Positions 1-8,086 of a DNA stretch of 26,898 nt are shown here, piece by piece; positions within the stretch are counted from its first letter, which is position 1, and each line of letters starts with the position of its first letter. Made by a program: the position numbers and the translations under genes. The stretch is from JADYZU01 sp964443055 (GTDB lineage Bacteria > Pseudomonadota > Alphaproteobacteria > Rhodobacterales > Rhodobacteraceae): the NCBI GenBank assembly GCA_964443055.1, contig CAYUBT010000012.1, forward strand, positions 1-26,898, written 5' to 3'. The notes beneath the pieces are model-generated. The model did no database searches. It was not told the origin of the DNA and saw only the letters and a program-made list of their open reading frames with translations.

Positions 1-7
1 GGTTCGC

Positions 8-1162
8 TCATGCGGCCACTCCATCGCAAAGGGGGTCGTGGTCAGGGTGATATTCGCGCTCTGCGCCCGGAGAGAGAACCCCGGAAATTGCGGTTGCCGC
101 TGCGCCGCGCAAGACGGAATGCGGGTCGGTCTCGGCGATGACGCGCGGCTGCCGTCGCCCGCGCCGTGCCGACACGGACGGCGGAAGGTCGGCGGTGACT
201 GCAACAAGCGCATGGATGAGGGACGGTGGCGCGATGCCGCCGAGGATGATCGTCTCGGGGTCGAACAGATTCTCGATCATCGTGATGGCGCGGTGGAACA
301 TCGGTGCGACGCTTTCCGCCCAGCCCTCCTCGCTCTGTCCCTCAGGGCGGCGGTGAAAGCCGTCGAGAGAGACGTAACGCTCCAGACAGCCCGCGTTTCC
401 ACAGGAACAGGGCAAGCCGTCGGCCACGACCGGCACATGCCCGATCTCGCCCGCATTGCCATAGGCACCGCTCAGGGGCTGGCCGCGATGGACCATCGTG
501 CCGCCAAGGCCCGCGCCGATATGCAGGTAATAAAACTCGCTGTGGCCATGGCCCTTGCCATGAAGGCGCACGCCAAGGGCAGCGGCGGCGGTATCCATCT
601 CGATGAAGGCGGCGAGACCGGAGACGGCAGCCAGTTCCTCCTGCAGCGGGATGCCGCTCCAGCCGTCGAGCGTGGTCGGGCCGACGAAACTCATCCCCTC
701 CACATCCAGCGGGCCGGGAATCGCCATGCCGACACCAAGGAGACGTGCCGGGGGGCTGAAGCGGCGCATCTCATCCAGAAGCTCGCGGATCAGGCGGAAG
801 CCGGTCTCGGGTGAGGGATTGGCCGCGGGCCGTGTCGCATGGCCCACGATCTCCCCGGCGAGATTCACCAGTGCGGCACTGACGCCCAGTGGCGAGACGT
901 CGATTCCGATCGCGTGGCCGCCGCCAGGGTTGAGATGCAGCGTCTGCGCAGGGGCACCGCGCCCGCGCGGCTTTTCCCGCACCGGCAGAAGATAGCCCAG
1001 TTCCTCAAGTTCGCGCACAATGGATGAAACGGTCTGCACGGTCAGCCCGACATGCTGGGCGATGTCCCCACGCGAGGCCGGGCCGTGCTCGCGGATGAAC
1101 TCAAGCACGATGCGCCGGTTGTGATGCCGGGACAATCCCTGATTCGTGCCGCGAAGCCCCAT
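8..1162 (-). CDS. ROK family transcriptional regulator
   Basis: A 384-residue ROK (repressor, ORF, kinase) protein, probably a sugar-responsive repressor. An N-terminal winged helix-turn-helix lies at about residues 15-60 (RGDIAQHVGL then TVQTVSSIVREL), followed by a sugar-kinase-like fold from about residue 84. The ROK signature is present: GNAGEIGH at 235-242 and the zinc site formed by H242, C252, C254 and C259 (CSCGNAGC). The kinase phosphate loop is degenerate (GIDVSP where kinases have DxGxT). The motif around the catalytic aspartate reads EMD instead of END, with D190 kept, so it probably senses a sugar or sugar phosphate without phosphorylating it. The ATG has a purine-rich GGGGGA just upstream. 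A LacI regulator lies directly upstream on the same strand. The regulated operon is not visible and may lie beyond the left edge. The inducer is unknown. Confidence 0.9.
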   Translation of the reverse strand: MGLRGTNQGLSRHHNRRIVLEFIREHGPASRGDIAQHVGLTVQTVSSIVRELEELGYLLPVREKPRGRGAPAQTLHLNPGGGHAIGIDVSPLGVSAALVNLAGEIVGHATRPAANPSPETGFRLIRELLDEMRRFSPPARLLGVGMAIPGPLDVEGMSFVGPTTLDGWSGIPLQEELAAVSGLAAFIEMDTAAAALGVRLHGKGHGHSEFYYLHIGAGLGGTMVHRGQPLSGAYGNAGEIGHVPVVADGLPCSCGNAGCLERYVSLDGFHRRPEGQSEEGWAESVAPMFHRAITMIENLFDPETIILGGIAPPSLIHALVAVTADLPPSVSARRGRRQPRVIAETDPHSVLRGAAATAISGVLSPGAEREYHPDHDPLCDGVAA

Positions 1163-1194
1163 GAATCCCCCTACTTCCGCAGCAGGCTAGGGCT

Positions 1195-1245
1195 GGTGAT
1201 ACGATTAAGTCAAATGATTTTCATAAATAAATGCAAAAAAGCCGA
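1195..1245. promoter_or_regulatory. AT-rich intergenic spacer upstream of the ROK gene, possible operator/promoter
   Basis: This short gap between the ROK start and the LacI stop is clearly richer in A+T than the surrounding genes. Read on the minus strand it offers a TTGACT box. It also contains a small inverted repeat, ATGA-TTT-TCAT, at 1214-1224. ROK regulators often control their own gene, so an autoregulatory site here is reasonable. No -10 box of good quality at the right distance could be fixed. Confidence 0.3.
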
Positions 1246-1275
1246 TCCATGCGAAACCGCCCCGGTCGGCGCGGG

Positions 1276-2307
1276 TCAGATCGGGCGGCGGCGCAACGTG
1301 TCGCCATATTGCAGCGTCGGCGTCAGTTCGATCAGTTCACCCCCACCGCTGCCGGGTTCGGCATTGCGTGTGGCGACGATCTCGGCCGCCTTCACGCCGA
1401 TCTCGCGGCGGCAGGCGTCCATTGTCGCAAGCCGCATGGGCAGGCCATCCAGCAACTCCATCCCGTTGAACCCCGCAAGGCCGATGTCACCGGGGATGCG
1501 CGCATTCCTCGACAGCAGGTGCAACAGTCCGCCCGCACCGATCATGTCGTTGGAATAATACAGGAAATCCAGATCGGGGCGGCGTGCGAGGATCGTTTCG
1601 GTCATCTCGCGCCCCTTCAGCAGTGCGGAGCCGCCCGAGTAGAATTCGCGGTCGGAAATCTCGATCCCGGCCTTGGCCAGCTTGCGGGTGAAACCCTCGA
1701 ACCGTTTGCGGGCGCGATGGTCGAGGGGCATCTTTGTGCCCAGGAAGCCAATATTCCGATAACCCGCCGCGAGGATCGCCTCGGCCATCTCGCGCCCGGC
1801 GCGGCGGTGGCTGATGCCGACGCAGGCGTCGATCGGGTCGCCGTCAGTGTCCATGATCTCGACCACCGGCACCCCGGCGCGCGACAGCATCGCACGCGAG
1901 GCCTCGGAATGTTCGAGCCCGGCGACGATCACGCCCGACGGTCGCCACGAGAGCATCTCGAACAGCACCTTTTCTTCCTTCTCGGGAAGATAGTCGGTGA
2001 CGCCGACGACCGGCTGCAGCCCGGTGTCGTCCAGCGTCTGGGAGATGCCCGAGAGCACTTCGGGAAAGACCAGGTTCCCCAGGCTCGGGATCACCACGGC
2101 GACAAGGTTTACCCGGCTCGAGGCCAGCGCCCCGGCGATCTTGTTGGGGACATAGCCGATGGTGCGTGCGGCTTCGAGAACGCGGGCGCGGGTCGCGTCG
2201 CTCACATCGCCCTTGCCGCGCAGCACGCGGCTTGCGGTCATCTCCGAGACGCCGGAGGCTTCGGCGACATCACGCAGGGTGAGCGGGCGGCGAGGGGCTT
2301 CTGTCAC
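1276..2307 (-). CDS. LacI family transcriptional regulator
   Basis: A LacI/GalR repressor of about 343 residues from a GTG at 2307. The DNA-binding domain sits at the extreme N-terminus (LTLRDVAEASGVSEMTASR, residues 9-27), followed by the hinge helix (PNKIAGALAS, about 54-63). A periplasmic-binding-protein-like effector domain fills the rest. The effector is probably a sugar or sugar acid. The frame stays open to an ATG at 2412, but that ATG lies inside a dispersed palindromic repeat and would add a 35-residue extension not expected in LacI proteins. The GTG gives the family's normal length of about 340 residues. Another candidate is the ATG at 2388. The gene is followed on the same strand by a ROK regulator, so both may belong to one carbohydrate locus extending left of the window. 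Its target genes are not visible. Confidence 0.88.
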   Translation of the reverse strand: MTEAPRRPLTLRDVAEASGVSEMTASRVLRGKGDVSDATRARVLEAARTIGYVPNKIAGALASSRVNLVAVVIPSLGNLVFPEVLSGISQTLDDTGLQPVVGVTDYLPEKEEKVLFEMLSWRPSGVIVAGLEHSEASRAMLSRAGVPVVEIMDTDGDPIDACVGISHRRAGREMAEAILAAGYRNIGFLGTKMPLDHRARKRFEGFTRKLAKAGIEISDREFYSGGSALLKGREMTETILARRPDLDFLYYSNDMIGAGGLLHLLSRNARIPGDIGLAGFNGMELLDGLPMRLATMDACRREIGVKAAEIVATRNAEPGSGGGELIELTPTLQYGDTLRRRPI

Positions 2308-2406
2308 GGCGGTCGCTTTTCCGATGGGTGCTGCATTCTGGTTAGCAGTCGCAGGCGCGCAGGCCAAGCGTCGTGCCGTGCGACACATGGTGCGAGCATG
2401 TTCTTT

Positions 2407-2485
2407 CGTCATTGCGAGCGACAGCGAAGCAAGCCGGCTCCGCCGTTATGGTTTGCCGCGTCGCCTTCGGCTCCTCGCAATGACG
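2407..2485 (+). repeat. Dispersed palindromic repeat, copy A
   Basis: A 79 bp element with perfect 12 bp inverted ends: CGTCATTGCGAG at 2407-2418 and CTCGCAATGACG at 2474-2485. Its interior (AGCGAAGCA..., TTTGCCGCGTCGCC) recurs in copies B, C and D of this window. It lies between the secA stop and the LacI gene. It is the best-preserved copy and sets the orientation used for the others. No open reading frame is carried. The pattern is that of a non-coding REP/MITE-like intergenic element. Confidence 0.85.
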
Positions 2486-2524
2486 AGGGGGGGATGCGGG
2501 GTTCACACCAACCCCGTCGGCCTC

Positions 2525-5262
2525 TCACGCAAGCCGACCGTGGCAATGCTTGAACTTCTTGCCCGATCCGCAGGGGCAGAGGTCGTTGCGCCCCGGCTTG
2601 CCCCAGGTGTTGATGTCCGCGGGATCGAAACCCGGGCGCGCGGCCGGGGCCTCGGCTCCTGCGCCGACCAGTTCGGGCTGCGGCGCGGGTGCGGCGACCT
2701 GAGCGGTGGCCTGCTGACGCTGCAACTCCAGCGTCTGCTGGATGAGCGCCTGCTGCTCTTCCTGCGTCATCGGCCGGATCTTCGAAAGCTTCTGCGTCAC
2801 GTCCACGCGCAGGCTGTCGAGGAGGTGCTCGAAAAGCTGGAAGCTTTCCGTCTTGTATTCGTTGAGCGGATCACGCTGGGCATAGCCCCGGAACCCGACC
2901 ACAGAGCGCAGATGTTCCAGCTTCAGGAGGTGCTCGCGCCATTTCGTGTCGATGGTCTGCAGGAGGACCTGCTTCTCGATCGAACGCATTGTCTCGGGGC
3001 CGAAGGATTCTTCCTTCTCGGCCATCTTCTCGTCCGAGACCGCCTCGATCCGCTCCTGCAGTGCCTCGGGGTCGACACCCTCCTCCGCAGCCCAGTCGCT
3101 CACCGGCACGTCGATACCGACAGTCTCGCGCAGATTGGCGGCGAGGCCGTCCAGATCCCACTGGTCCGGGTAGGAGCGCGGCGGCATCGCTGCAAGGCAG
3201 AGGTCCTCGATGACCTGATGGCGCATGTCGGTGACGATTTCGGCCAGATCCTCGGTTTCCATGATCTCGCGGCGCTGGCTGAAGATGGCCTTGCGCTGGT
3301 CGTTCATCACGTCGTCGTATTTCAGAAGCTGCTTGCGAATGTCGAAGTTGCGCCCCTCGACCTTGGCTTGTGCGCGTTCGAGGCTCTTGTTCACCCAGGG
3401 ATGGACGATGGCCTCGCCCTCTTTCATGCCCAGCGAATTGAGCACCTTCTCGAGCCGGTCGGACCCGAAGATGCGCATGAGGTCGTCCTCGAGGCTGAGG
3501 AAGAACGACGAATGGCCCGGGTCGCCCTGGCGGCCGGACCGGCCGCGGAGCTGGTTGTCGATGCGGCGGCTCTCGTGGCGTTCGGTGGCAAGGACGTAAA
3601 GGCCGCCCGCGGCCTTCACCTTCTCTTCCTCGTCCACATGTTCCGCCTCGATCCGGGCGCGCACTTCGTCGGGGTTGGCCTCGGGGTCGGCCGCCAGCGC
3701 CTCGAGCACCTGCATCTCGACATTGCCGCCCAGCTTGATGTCCGTGCCGCGCCCGGCCATGTTCGTGGCGATGGTGACGGCACCCAGCTTGCCGGCATCG
3801 GCGACGATCTCCGCCTCCTGCTCGTGCTGGCGCGCGTTCAGGACATTGTGCCGAATCCCGGCCTGTTTGAGCAGGTTCGAGAGCATCTCGGACTTTTCAA
3901 TCGAGGTCGTGCCGACCAGGATCGGCTGCCCGCGCCCGTGAACCTCGGTGATGGTCCGCACGATGGCAGCGTATTTCTCTTCTGCGGTGCGGTAGACCTG
4001 ATCGTGCTCGTCCACACGGGCGATGGGGCGGTTCGTCGGCACCTCGACGACGCCGAGGCCGTAGATGTCCATGAATTCCTCGGCCTCGGTCAGGGCCGTG
4101 CCTGTCATGCCGGCAAGCTTGTCGTAGAGCCGGAAATAGTTCTGGAAGGTGACCGAGGCGAGCGTGACGTTCTCGGGCTGGATGGCGACGCGCTCCTTGG
4201 CCTCGATGGCCTGGTGGAGGCCGTCCGACAGCCTGCGCCCGACCATCATCCGGCCGGTGAATTCGTCGATCAGCACCACCTGGTTGTCGCGGACGATATA
4301 GTCCTTGTCGCGCTGGAACAGCTTGTGCGCGCGCAGGCCCTGGTTGACGTGATGGACGACGGTCGTGCTCTCGGGGTCGTAGAGCGTCTGGCCTTCGGGC
4401 AGGATTCCGGCCTGCTGCAGCCGCATCTCGAGAAATTCGTTGCCCTCGTCGGTATAGGTGACGTTGCGGGTCTTCTCGTCGAGCGTGTAGTGATCGTCGG
4501 TCAGTTCGGGGATCAGCGTGTCGATGGTGGTGTAGAGGTCGCTGCGGTCCTGCGCCGGGCCCGAGATGATCAGCGGCGTCCGCGNNNNNNNNNNGTCCGC
4601 GCCTCGTCGATCAGGATCGAGTCCACCTCGTCCACGATCGCGTAATTGTGCGGGCGCTGATACATCTGCGACAGTTCGGCCTTCATGTTGTCGCGCAGAT
4701 AGTCGAAGCCGAGTTCGTTGTTGGTCGCATAGGTGATGTCGCAGGCATATGCCTCGCGCTTTTCCTCTTCGGGCTGCTGCGGATAGACGACGCCCGTCGT
4801 CATCCCGAGCATGGCGAAGACCTTGCCCATCCAGTCGGCGTCACGTTTGGCAAGATAGTCGTTTACCGTGACGATATGCACGCCCTTGCGGCTTAGCGCG
4901 TTGAGATAGGCCGGGAAGGTCGCGACCAGGGTCTTGCCCTCGCCGGTCTTCATCTCGGCGATATTGCCCTGATGCAGGAAGATGCCGCCCATGAGCTGCA
5001 CGTCGAAGGCCCGCAGCCCCAGGGCGCGCCGCGCCGCCTCGCGGCAGTTGGCGAAGGCGTCGGGCAGGAGATTGTCGAGATCCTCGCCCGCCTGCGCCCT
5101 TGCCGAAAGTTCGTCGGTCGTCTGACGCAGTTCCGCGTCACTCATGGCCTGGTATTTCGGTTCGAGCGCGTTGATCTTGTGGATGATGGGCCAGGTCGCC
5201 TTGACCTTGCGGTCGTTCGGTGTCCCGAACACCTTGCGGGCCATCGCTCCAATTCCCAGCAT
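2525..5262 (-). CDS. secA: Preprotein translocase ATPase SecA (interrupted by an assembly gap)
   Basis: SecA is the ATPase motor that drives unfolded preproteins through SecYEG. The N-terminal part carries Walker A MKTGEGKT (residues 104-111) and the DEVD Walker B (211-214). The C-terminal part holds the second nucleotide-binding fold (GTTSIEKSEML, TNMAGRGTD, RGRSGRQGDPG), the helical scaffold/wing region, and a zinc-binding tail (CPCGSGKKFKHCH) that recruits SecB. The start at 5262 has a strong AAGGAG site; the frame upstream of it is non-coding leader. Ten Ns at 4585-4594 break the frame. The bases on both sides carry the same 7-mer GTCCGCG, and merging them gives the conserved IDEARTPLII sequence in frame. 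The corrected protein would be about 906 residues, normal for alphaproteobacteria. I therefore regard the gene as intact. It diverges from a periplasmic parvulin gene. Confidence 0.97.
4585..4594. other. Assembly gap (10 N) with identical 7 bp on both flanks
   Basis: The + strand reads ...GGCGTCCGCG, ten Ns, then GTCCGCGCCTCG.... The 7-mer GTCCGCG occurs at 4578-4584 and again at 4595-4601. Collapsing the Ns and one copy of the 7-mer (17 bases in total) restores the universally conserved SecA sequence across the junction. The Ns therefore look like a scaffold placeholder between overlapping contig ends, with no unknown sequence missing. Confidence 0.9.
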
Positions 5263-5377
5263 CGACCGCTCCTTCGGTTCCTCTGCGGCCAGATGCGCGC
5301 AAGTCCCTTGTGGGGCAGATACACACATCATAGACAGGGCCCCGCCGTCGGTGCCCCTCTGGCCTGCGGGCGATGTA

Positions 5378-5389
5378 AGGGGCGCCCCT
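5378..5389. promoter_or_regulatory. Perfect 12 bp palindrome in the secA/parvulin divergent spacer
   Basis: AGGGGCGCCCCT is a perfect palindrome about 46 bp upstream of the parvulin start, within the 173 bp spacer between two divergent genes. It could be an operator or part of a structured leader. In GC-rich DNA such a palindrome can also arise by chance. The same spacer holds a TATGAT-like -10 candidate for secA on the minus strand. Confidence 0.25.
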
Positions 5390-5435
5390 GAAGCTGTCAA
5401 TGTTGGCGCAAGGCGTCACCATGGGAGAACGACCG

Positions 5436-6290
5436 ATGCCGAGACGAATCCTGCTTGCGACAACAGCACTTGTGATGCTCAGCCTGCCTGCGGTGGCGCA
5501 GGAGGACCTGCCCGGTGCGACGCGCGATACCGTCGTCGCCACGGTAAGCGGCACCGGCATCACCCTGGGCGAGGTGATCGCTGCCACCACCCAGCTTCCG
5601 GCGGAATATCACCAGCTTCCGCCCGACATCCTGTTCGACGGCATGGTCTCGCAACTGGTGCAGCAGCAGCTTCTCGCCGATACGGTCGATGAAGAGCCGG
5701 GACGGATCGCCCTGATGCTCGCCAACGAACGCCGCACCCTTCTCGCCGCCGAGGCGATCAGCGCGTTCCTGCCTAGCGCGGTCAGCGACGAAGCGGTGCA
5801 GGAAGCCTATGATGCGCAGTACGGCCCCGAGACTGCCATGACCGAGTATGACGCCGATCACATCCTGGTCGCGACCGAGGACGAGGCGAAAGCCGTCATC
5901 GACCGTCTGGATGGGGGCGAGGATTTTGCCGATCTCGCGCGCGACCTGTCGACCGACGCCGGTTCGGGTGCGAATGGCGGCGACCTGGGCTGGTTCGTGG
6001 CCGAAATGATGGTCGAACCCTTCGCCGATGCGGTGCAGGCAATGGAGGTCGGTGCCATCTCGGATCCGGTCGAGAGCCAGTTCGGCTGGCATGTCATCCT
6101 GCTCAACGACACGCGCGTGCAGGAGTCGCCGCCGCTCGATGTCGTGCGCGCCCAGATCGAAGGGGAATTGCAGCAGCAGGCGATCACCGCCCGGCTCGCA
6201 GAACTTGAGGCCGGGGCCGAGGTCATCCTTCCGGAAGAGGGCGAGTTTGATCCGGCAGTGGTGTTCGACGTCAGCCTGCTTGACGACTGA
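5436..6290 (+). CDS. Periplasmic parvulin-type peptidyl-prolyl cis-trans isomerase (PpiC/SurA-like)
   Basis: A 284-residue exported foldase. A Sec signal peptide covers residues 1-21 (PRRILLATTALVMLSLPAVA, cleavage near AVA-QE). An N-terminal helical SurA-like region with a VSGTGITLGEV segment follows, then a rotamase domain at about 136-229 (DADHILVATEDEA, GGDLGWF, FGWHVILLND), which is the usual PpiC pattern. It probably catalyses proline isomerisation or chaperones outer-membrane and periplasmic proteins delivered by Sec. The start at 5436 is preferred because GGGAG lies at a good distance and the signal peptide begins there; an in-frame ATG at 5400 would add 12 residues with no visible function. 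It diverges from secA and is followed 9 bp later by argJ, so the two are probably co-transcribed. Whether it is an essential SurA equivalent cannot be told from sequence. Confidence 0.92.
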   Translation: MPRRILLATTALVMLSLPAVAQEDLPGATRDTVVATVSGTGITLGEVIAATTQLPAEYHQLPPDILFDGMVSQLVQQQLLADTVDEEPGRIALMLANERRTLLAAEAISAFLPSAVSDEAVQEAYDAQYGPETAMTEYDADHILVATEDEAKAVIDRLDGGEDFADLARDLSTDAGSGANGGDLGWFVAEMMVEPFADAVQAMEVGAISDPVESQFGWHVILLNDTRVQESPPLDVVRAQIEGELQQQAITARLAELEAGAEVILPEEGEFDPAVVFDVSLLDD

Positions 6291-6299
6291 GCGCCGACT

Positions 6300-7523
6300 A
6301 TGACCAGCGTCGTCTCGCCGCTTGCTCCCGCGTCGTTTCCCGACATGCCGCAGATCGGCGGGGTCCGCTTCGCCACTGTCGCCGCCGGCCTGCGCTATCA
6401 GGGCCGCGACGATGTGATGCTCGCGGTCCTCGATCCCGGTACGACCCTTGCGGGAACCTTCACCCGTTCGGCCACGCGCTCGGCAGCGGTGCTGGATTGT
6501 CAGGAGAAGATCGGCCGCGACGCGGACGGCGGGGGGGCCGCGATCCTTGTGAATTCCGGTAACGCCAATGCTTTCACCGGTCGCGCGGGCCATGAGGCGG
6601 TGGCCGGGATCACCGGCGCGGCCGCCGGGGTGCTCGGGCTGTCGCCCGCGCGGATCTTCACCTCCTCGACCGGCGTGATCGGCGAGCCCTTGCCCCGGGA
6701 GCGGATCACCGCGCGGCTGGCCGACCTGCGGGCGGGGCTCGACGCGGGCGGGATCGCCGCCGCCGCGCGCGCAATCATGACGACCGACACATTCCCCAAG
6801 GGCGCGACCCGGACGGTCACGCTCGGCGGGGGCGAAGTACGGATCGCCGGAATCGCCAAGGGTTCGGGGATGATCGCGCCGGACATGGCGACGATGCTGG
6901 TCTATGTCTTCACCGATGCGAAGCTCGGGCGGGCGGAGCTGCAGGCGCTTGTCAGCGATGTCACCGGCCGGACCTTCAACTGCATCACCGTGGACAGCGA
7001 CACCTCCACATCCGACACGCTGCTCGTCGCCGCAACCGGTGCCTCCGGCGTGGATGTGAGCGGGGATGCGGGCTTCGCCGCTGCCCTGGAAGAGGTGATG
7101 CTCGATCTCGCCCTTCAGGTCGTGCGCGATGGTGAGGGAGCGAGCAAGCTCATCGAGGTTCAGGTCGAGGGCGCGGCGGATGATGCCGACGCCCGCAGGG
7201 TCGCGCTCTCCATCGCCAATTCGCCGCTGGTCAAGACGGCGGTGGCCGGTGAGGATGCGAACTGGGGCCGGGTCGTCATGGCCGTGGGCAAATCCGGTGC
7301 GGCGGCCGACCGCGACCGTCTCGGGATCCGTTTCGGCAGTCTCTGGGTCGCCCGCGACGGGGCCCGTGTGCCGGATTACTCCGAGGATGCGGCCAGCGCC
7401 TACATGAAGGGGCAAGAGCTGGTGATCGGCGTGGACCTGGGCCTCGGTCAGGGCCGGGCGCGGGTCTGGACCTGCGATCTGACCCACGGCTATATCGACA
7501 TCAACGCGGATTACCGGTCTTGA
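6300..7523 (+). CDS. argJ: Bifunctional glutamate N-acetyltransferase / ornithine acetyltransferase ArgJ
   Basis: ArgJ (407 residues, usual length) moves the acetyl group from N-acetylornithine to glutamate in the cyclic arginine pathway. Bifunctional versions also make N-acetylglutamate from acetyl-CoA. The self-processing site is clear: MATML with cleavage expected between A197 and T198, so T198 becomes the N-terminal nucleophile of the beta chain. Other family hallmarks are STGVIGEPLP (about 123-132), KGSGMIAPDM (187-196), and the C-terminal ANWGRVVMAVGKSG and YIDINADYRS segments. The start ATG at 6300 lies 9 bp after the parvulin stop. Its stop overlaps the TTG start of the Nudix gene by four bases, so translation of the two is probably coupled. 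Whether it is mono- or bifunctional cannot be settled from motifs alone. Confidence 0.96.
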   Translation: MTSVVSPLAPASFPDMPQIGGVRFATVAAGLRYQGRDDVMLAVLDPGTTLAGTFTRSATRSAAVLDCQEKIGRDADGGGAAILVNSGNANAFTGRAGHEAVAGITGAAAGVLGLSPARIFTSSTGVIGEPLPRERITARLADLRAGLDAGGIAAAARAIMTTDTFPKGATRTVTLGGGEVRIAGIAKGSGMIAPDMATMLVYVFTDAKLGRAELQALVSDVTGRTFNCITVDSDTSTSDTLLVAATGASGVDVSGDAGFAAALEEVMLDLALQVVRDGEGASKLIEVQVEGAADDADARRVALSIANSPLVKTAVAGEDANWGRVVMAVGKSGAAADRDRLGIRFGSLWVARDGARVPDYSEDAASAYMKGQELVIGVDLGLGQGRARVWTCDLTHGYIDINADYRS

Positions 7524-7921
7524 GCCGGATCGTCCTCGTCGCTGCCGTCGCGCTCATCGACGCTGACGGGCGCGTGCTGATCGCGCAAAGGCCCGAGGGC
7601 AAGCCGATGGCCGGTCTCTGGGAATTCCCCGGTGGCAAGGTCGAGGAGGGGGAGACCCCGGAAGCCGCATTGATCCGCGAGCTGCACGAGGAACTGGGGG
7701 TGGACACCCGGGAATCCTGTCTCGCGCCGCTGACCTTCGCGAGCCACGCCTATCCCGATTTCCATCTGCTCATGCCACTCTACGCCTGCCGCCGCTGGCA
7801 GGGCATGGTGCAGGCGCGTGAGGGGCAGGCGCTCAAATGGGTGCGCGCCCGCGACCTGCGCGACTACCCGATGCCGCCCGCAGATGAGCCGCTGATCCCG
7901 ATTCTGCGCGACTGGCTGTAA
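7520..7921 (+). CDS. mutT: 8-oxo-dGTP diphosphatase, MutT-type Nudix hydrolase
   Basis: A 133-residue Nudix enzyme, close to MutT in length. It probably hydrolyses 8-oxo-dGTP to the monophosphate and so prevents A:T to C:G mutations. The Nudix box is complete over residues 39-61: G39, E45, then RELHEELGV at 53-61, which supplies the metal-binding glutamates. WEFPGGK just before it and the C-terminal PLIPILRDWL are typical of MutT. The start is a TTG at 7520-7522 whose last bases overlap the argJ TGA stop (TTGA). No better start exists in this frame before the conserved VAAVALID strand. A repeat element follows the stop. Confidence 0.9.
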   Translation: MSRIVLVAAVALIDADGRVLIAQRPEGKPMAGLWEFPGGKVEEGETPEAALIRELHEELGVDTRESCLAPLTFASHAYPDFHLLMPLYACRRWQGMVQAREGQALKWVRARDLRDYPMPPADEPLIPILRDWL

Positions 7922-7935
7922 GGACGGGGTGCTGA

Positions 7936-8010
7936 CCTCGGGACGCCAGGCGACGCGGCAAACCAGAGACGTTAGAAAGCCGGGCTGCTTCGCTGCCGCT
8001 GGCAATGACG
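7936..8010 (-). repeat. Dispersed palindromic repeat, copy B (degenerate)
   Basis: Read on the minus strand from 8010, this segment matches copy A at one end (CGTCATTGCC, then CAGCGAAGCA) and in the interior (GGTTTGCCGCGTCGCC). Its left terminus is eroded, so the inverted ends no longer match well. It fills most of the spacer between mutT and the flavin oxidoreductase gene. Confidence 0.75.
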
Positions 8011-8086
8011 GAGGAATGCACCCCCCCCTCGCGCAGGGCCGCATCCCGTGGCAGGATGGTGTCACCACAACGGGCCGGGGGACGGC

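Noticed and set aside
2308..2412. N-terminal extension of the LacI regulator to the ATG at 2412
   Set aside because: That ATG is inside the palindromic repeat and the extra 35 residues precede a DNA-binding domain that normally starts the protein.
1231..2553. Plus strand frame of 440 codons
   Set aside because: Antisense to the LacI regulator and crossing a repeat element.
2159..4645. Long + strand open frame of 828 codons, antisense to secA
   Set aside because: It lies across secA and runs through the N gap. The opposite strand encodes a full conserved SecA; long antisense frames are common in GC-rich DNA.
2525..5262. secA as a pseudogene or as two split genes
   Set aside because: The only break is a run of ten Ns between duplicated 7-mers; merging them restores the conserved sequence.
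5397..7487. Minus strand frame of 696 codons
   Set aside because: Antisense to the parvulin and argJ genes; no recognisable domain.
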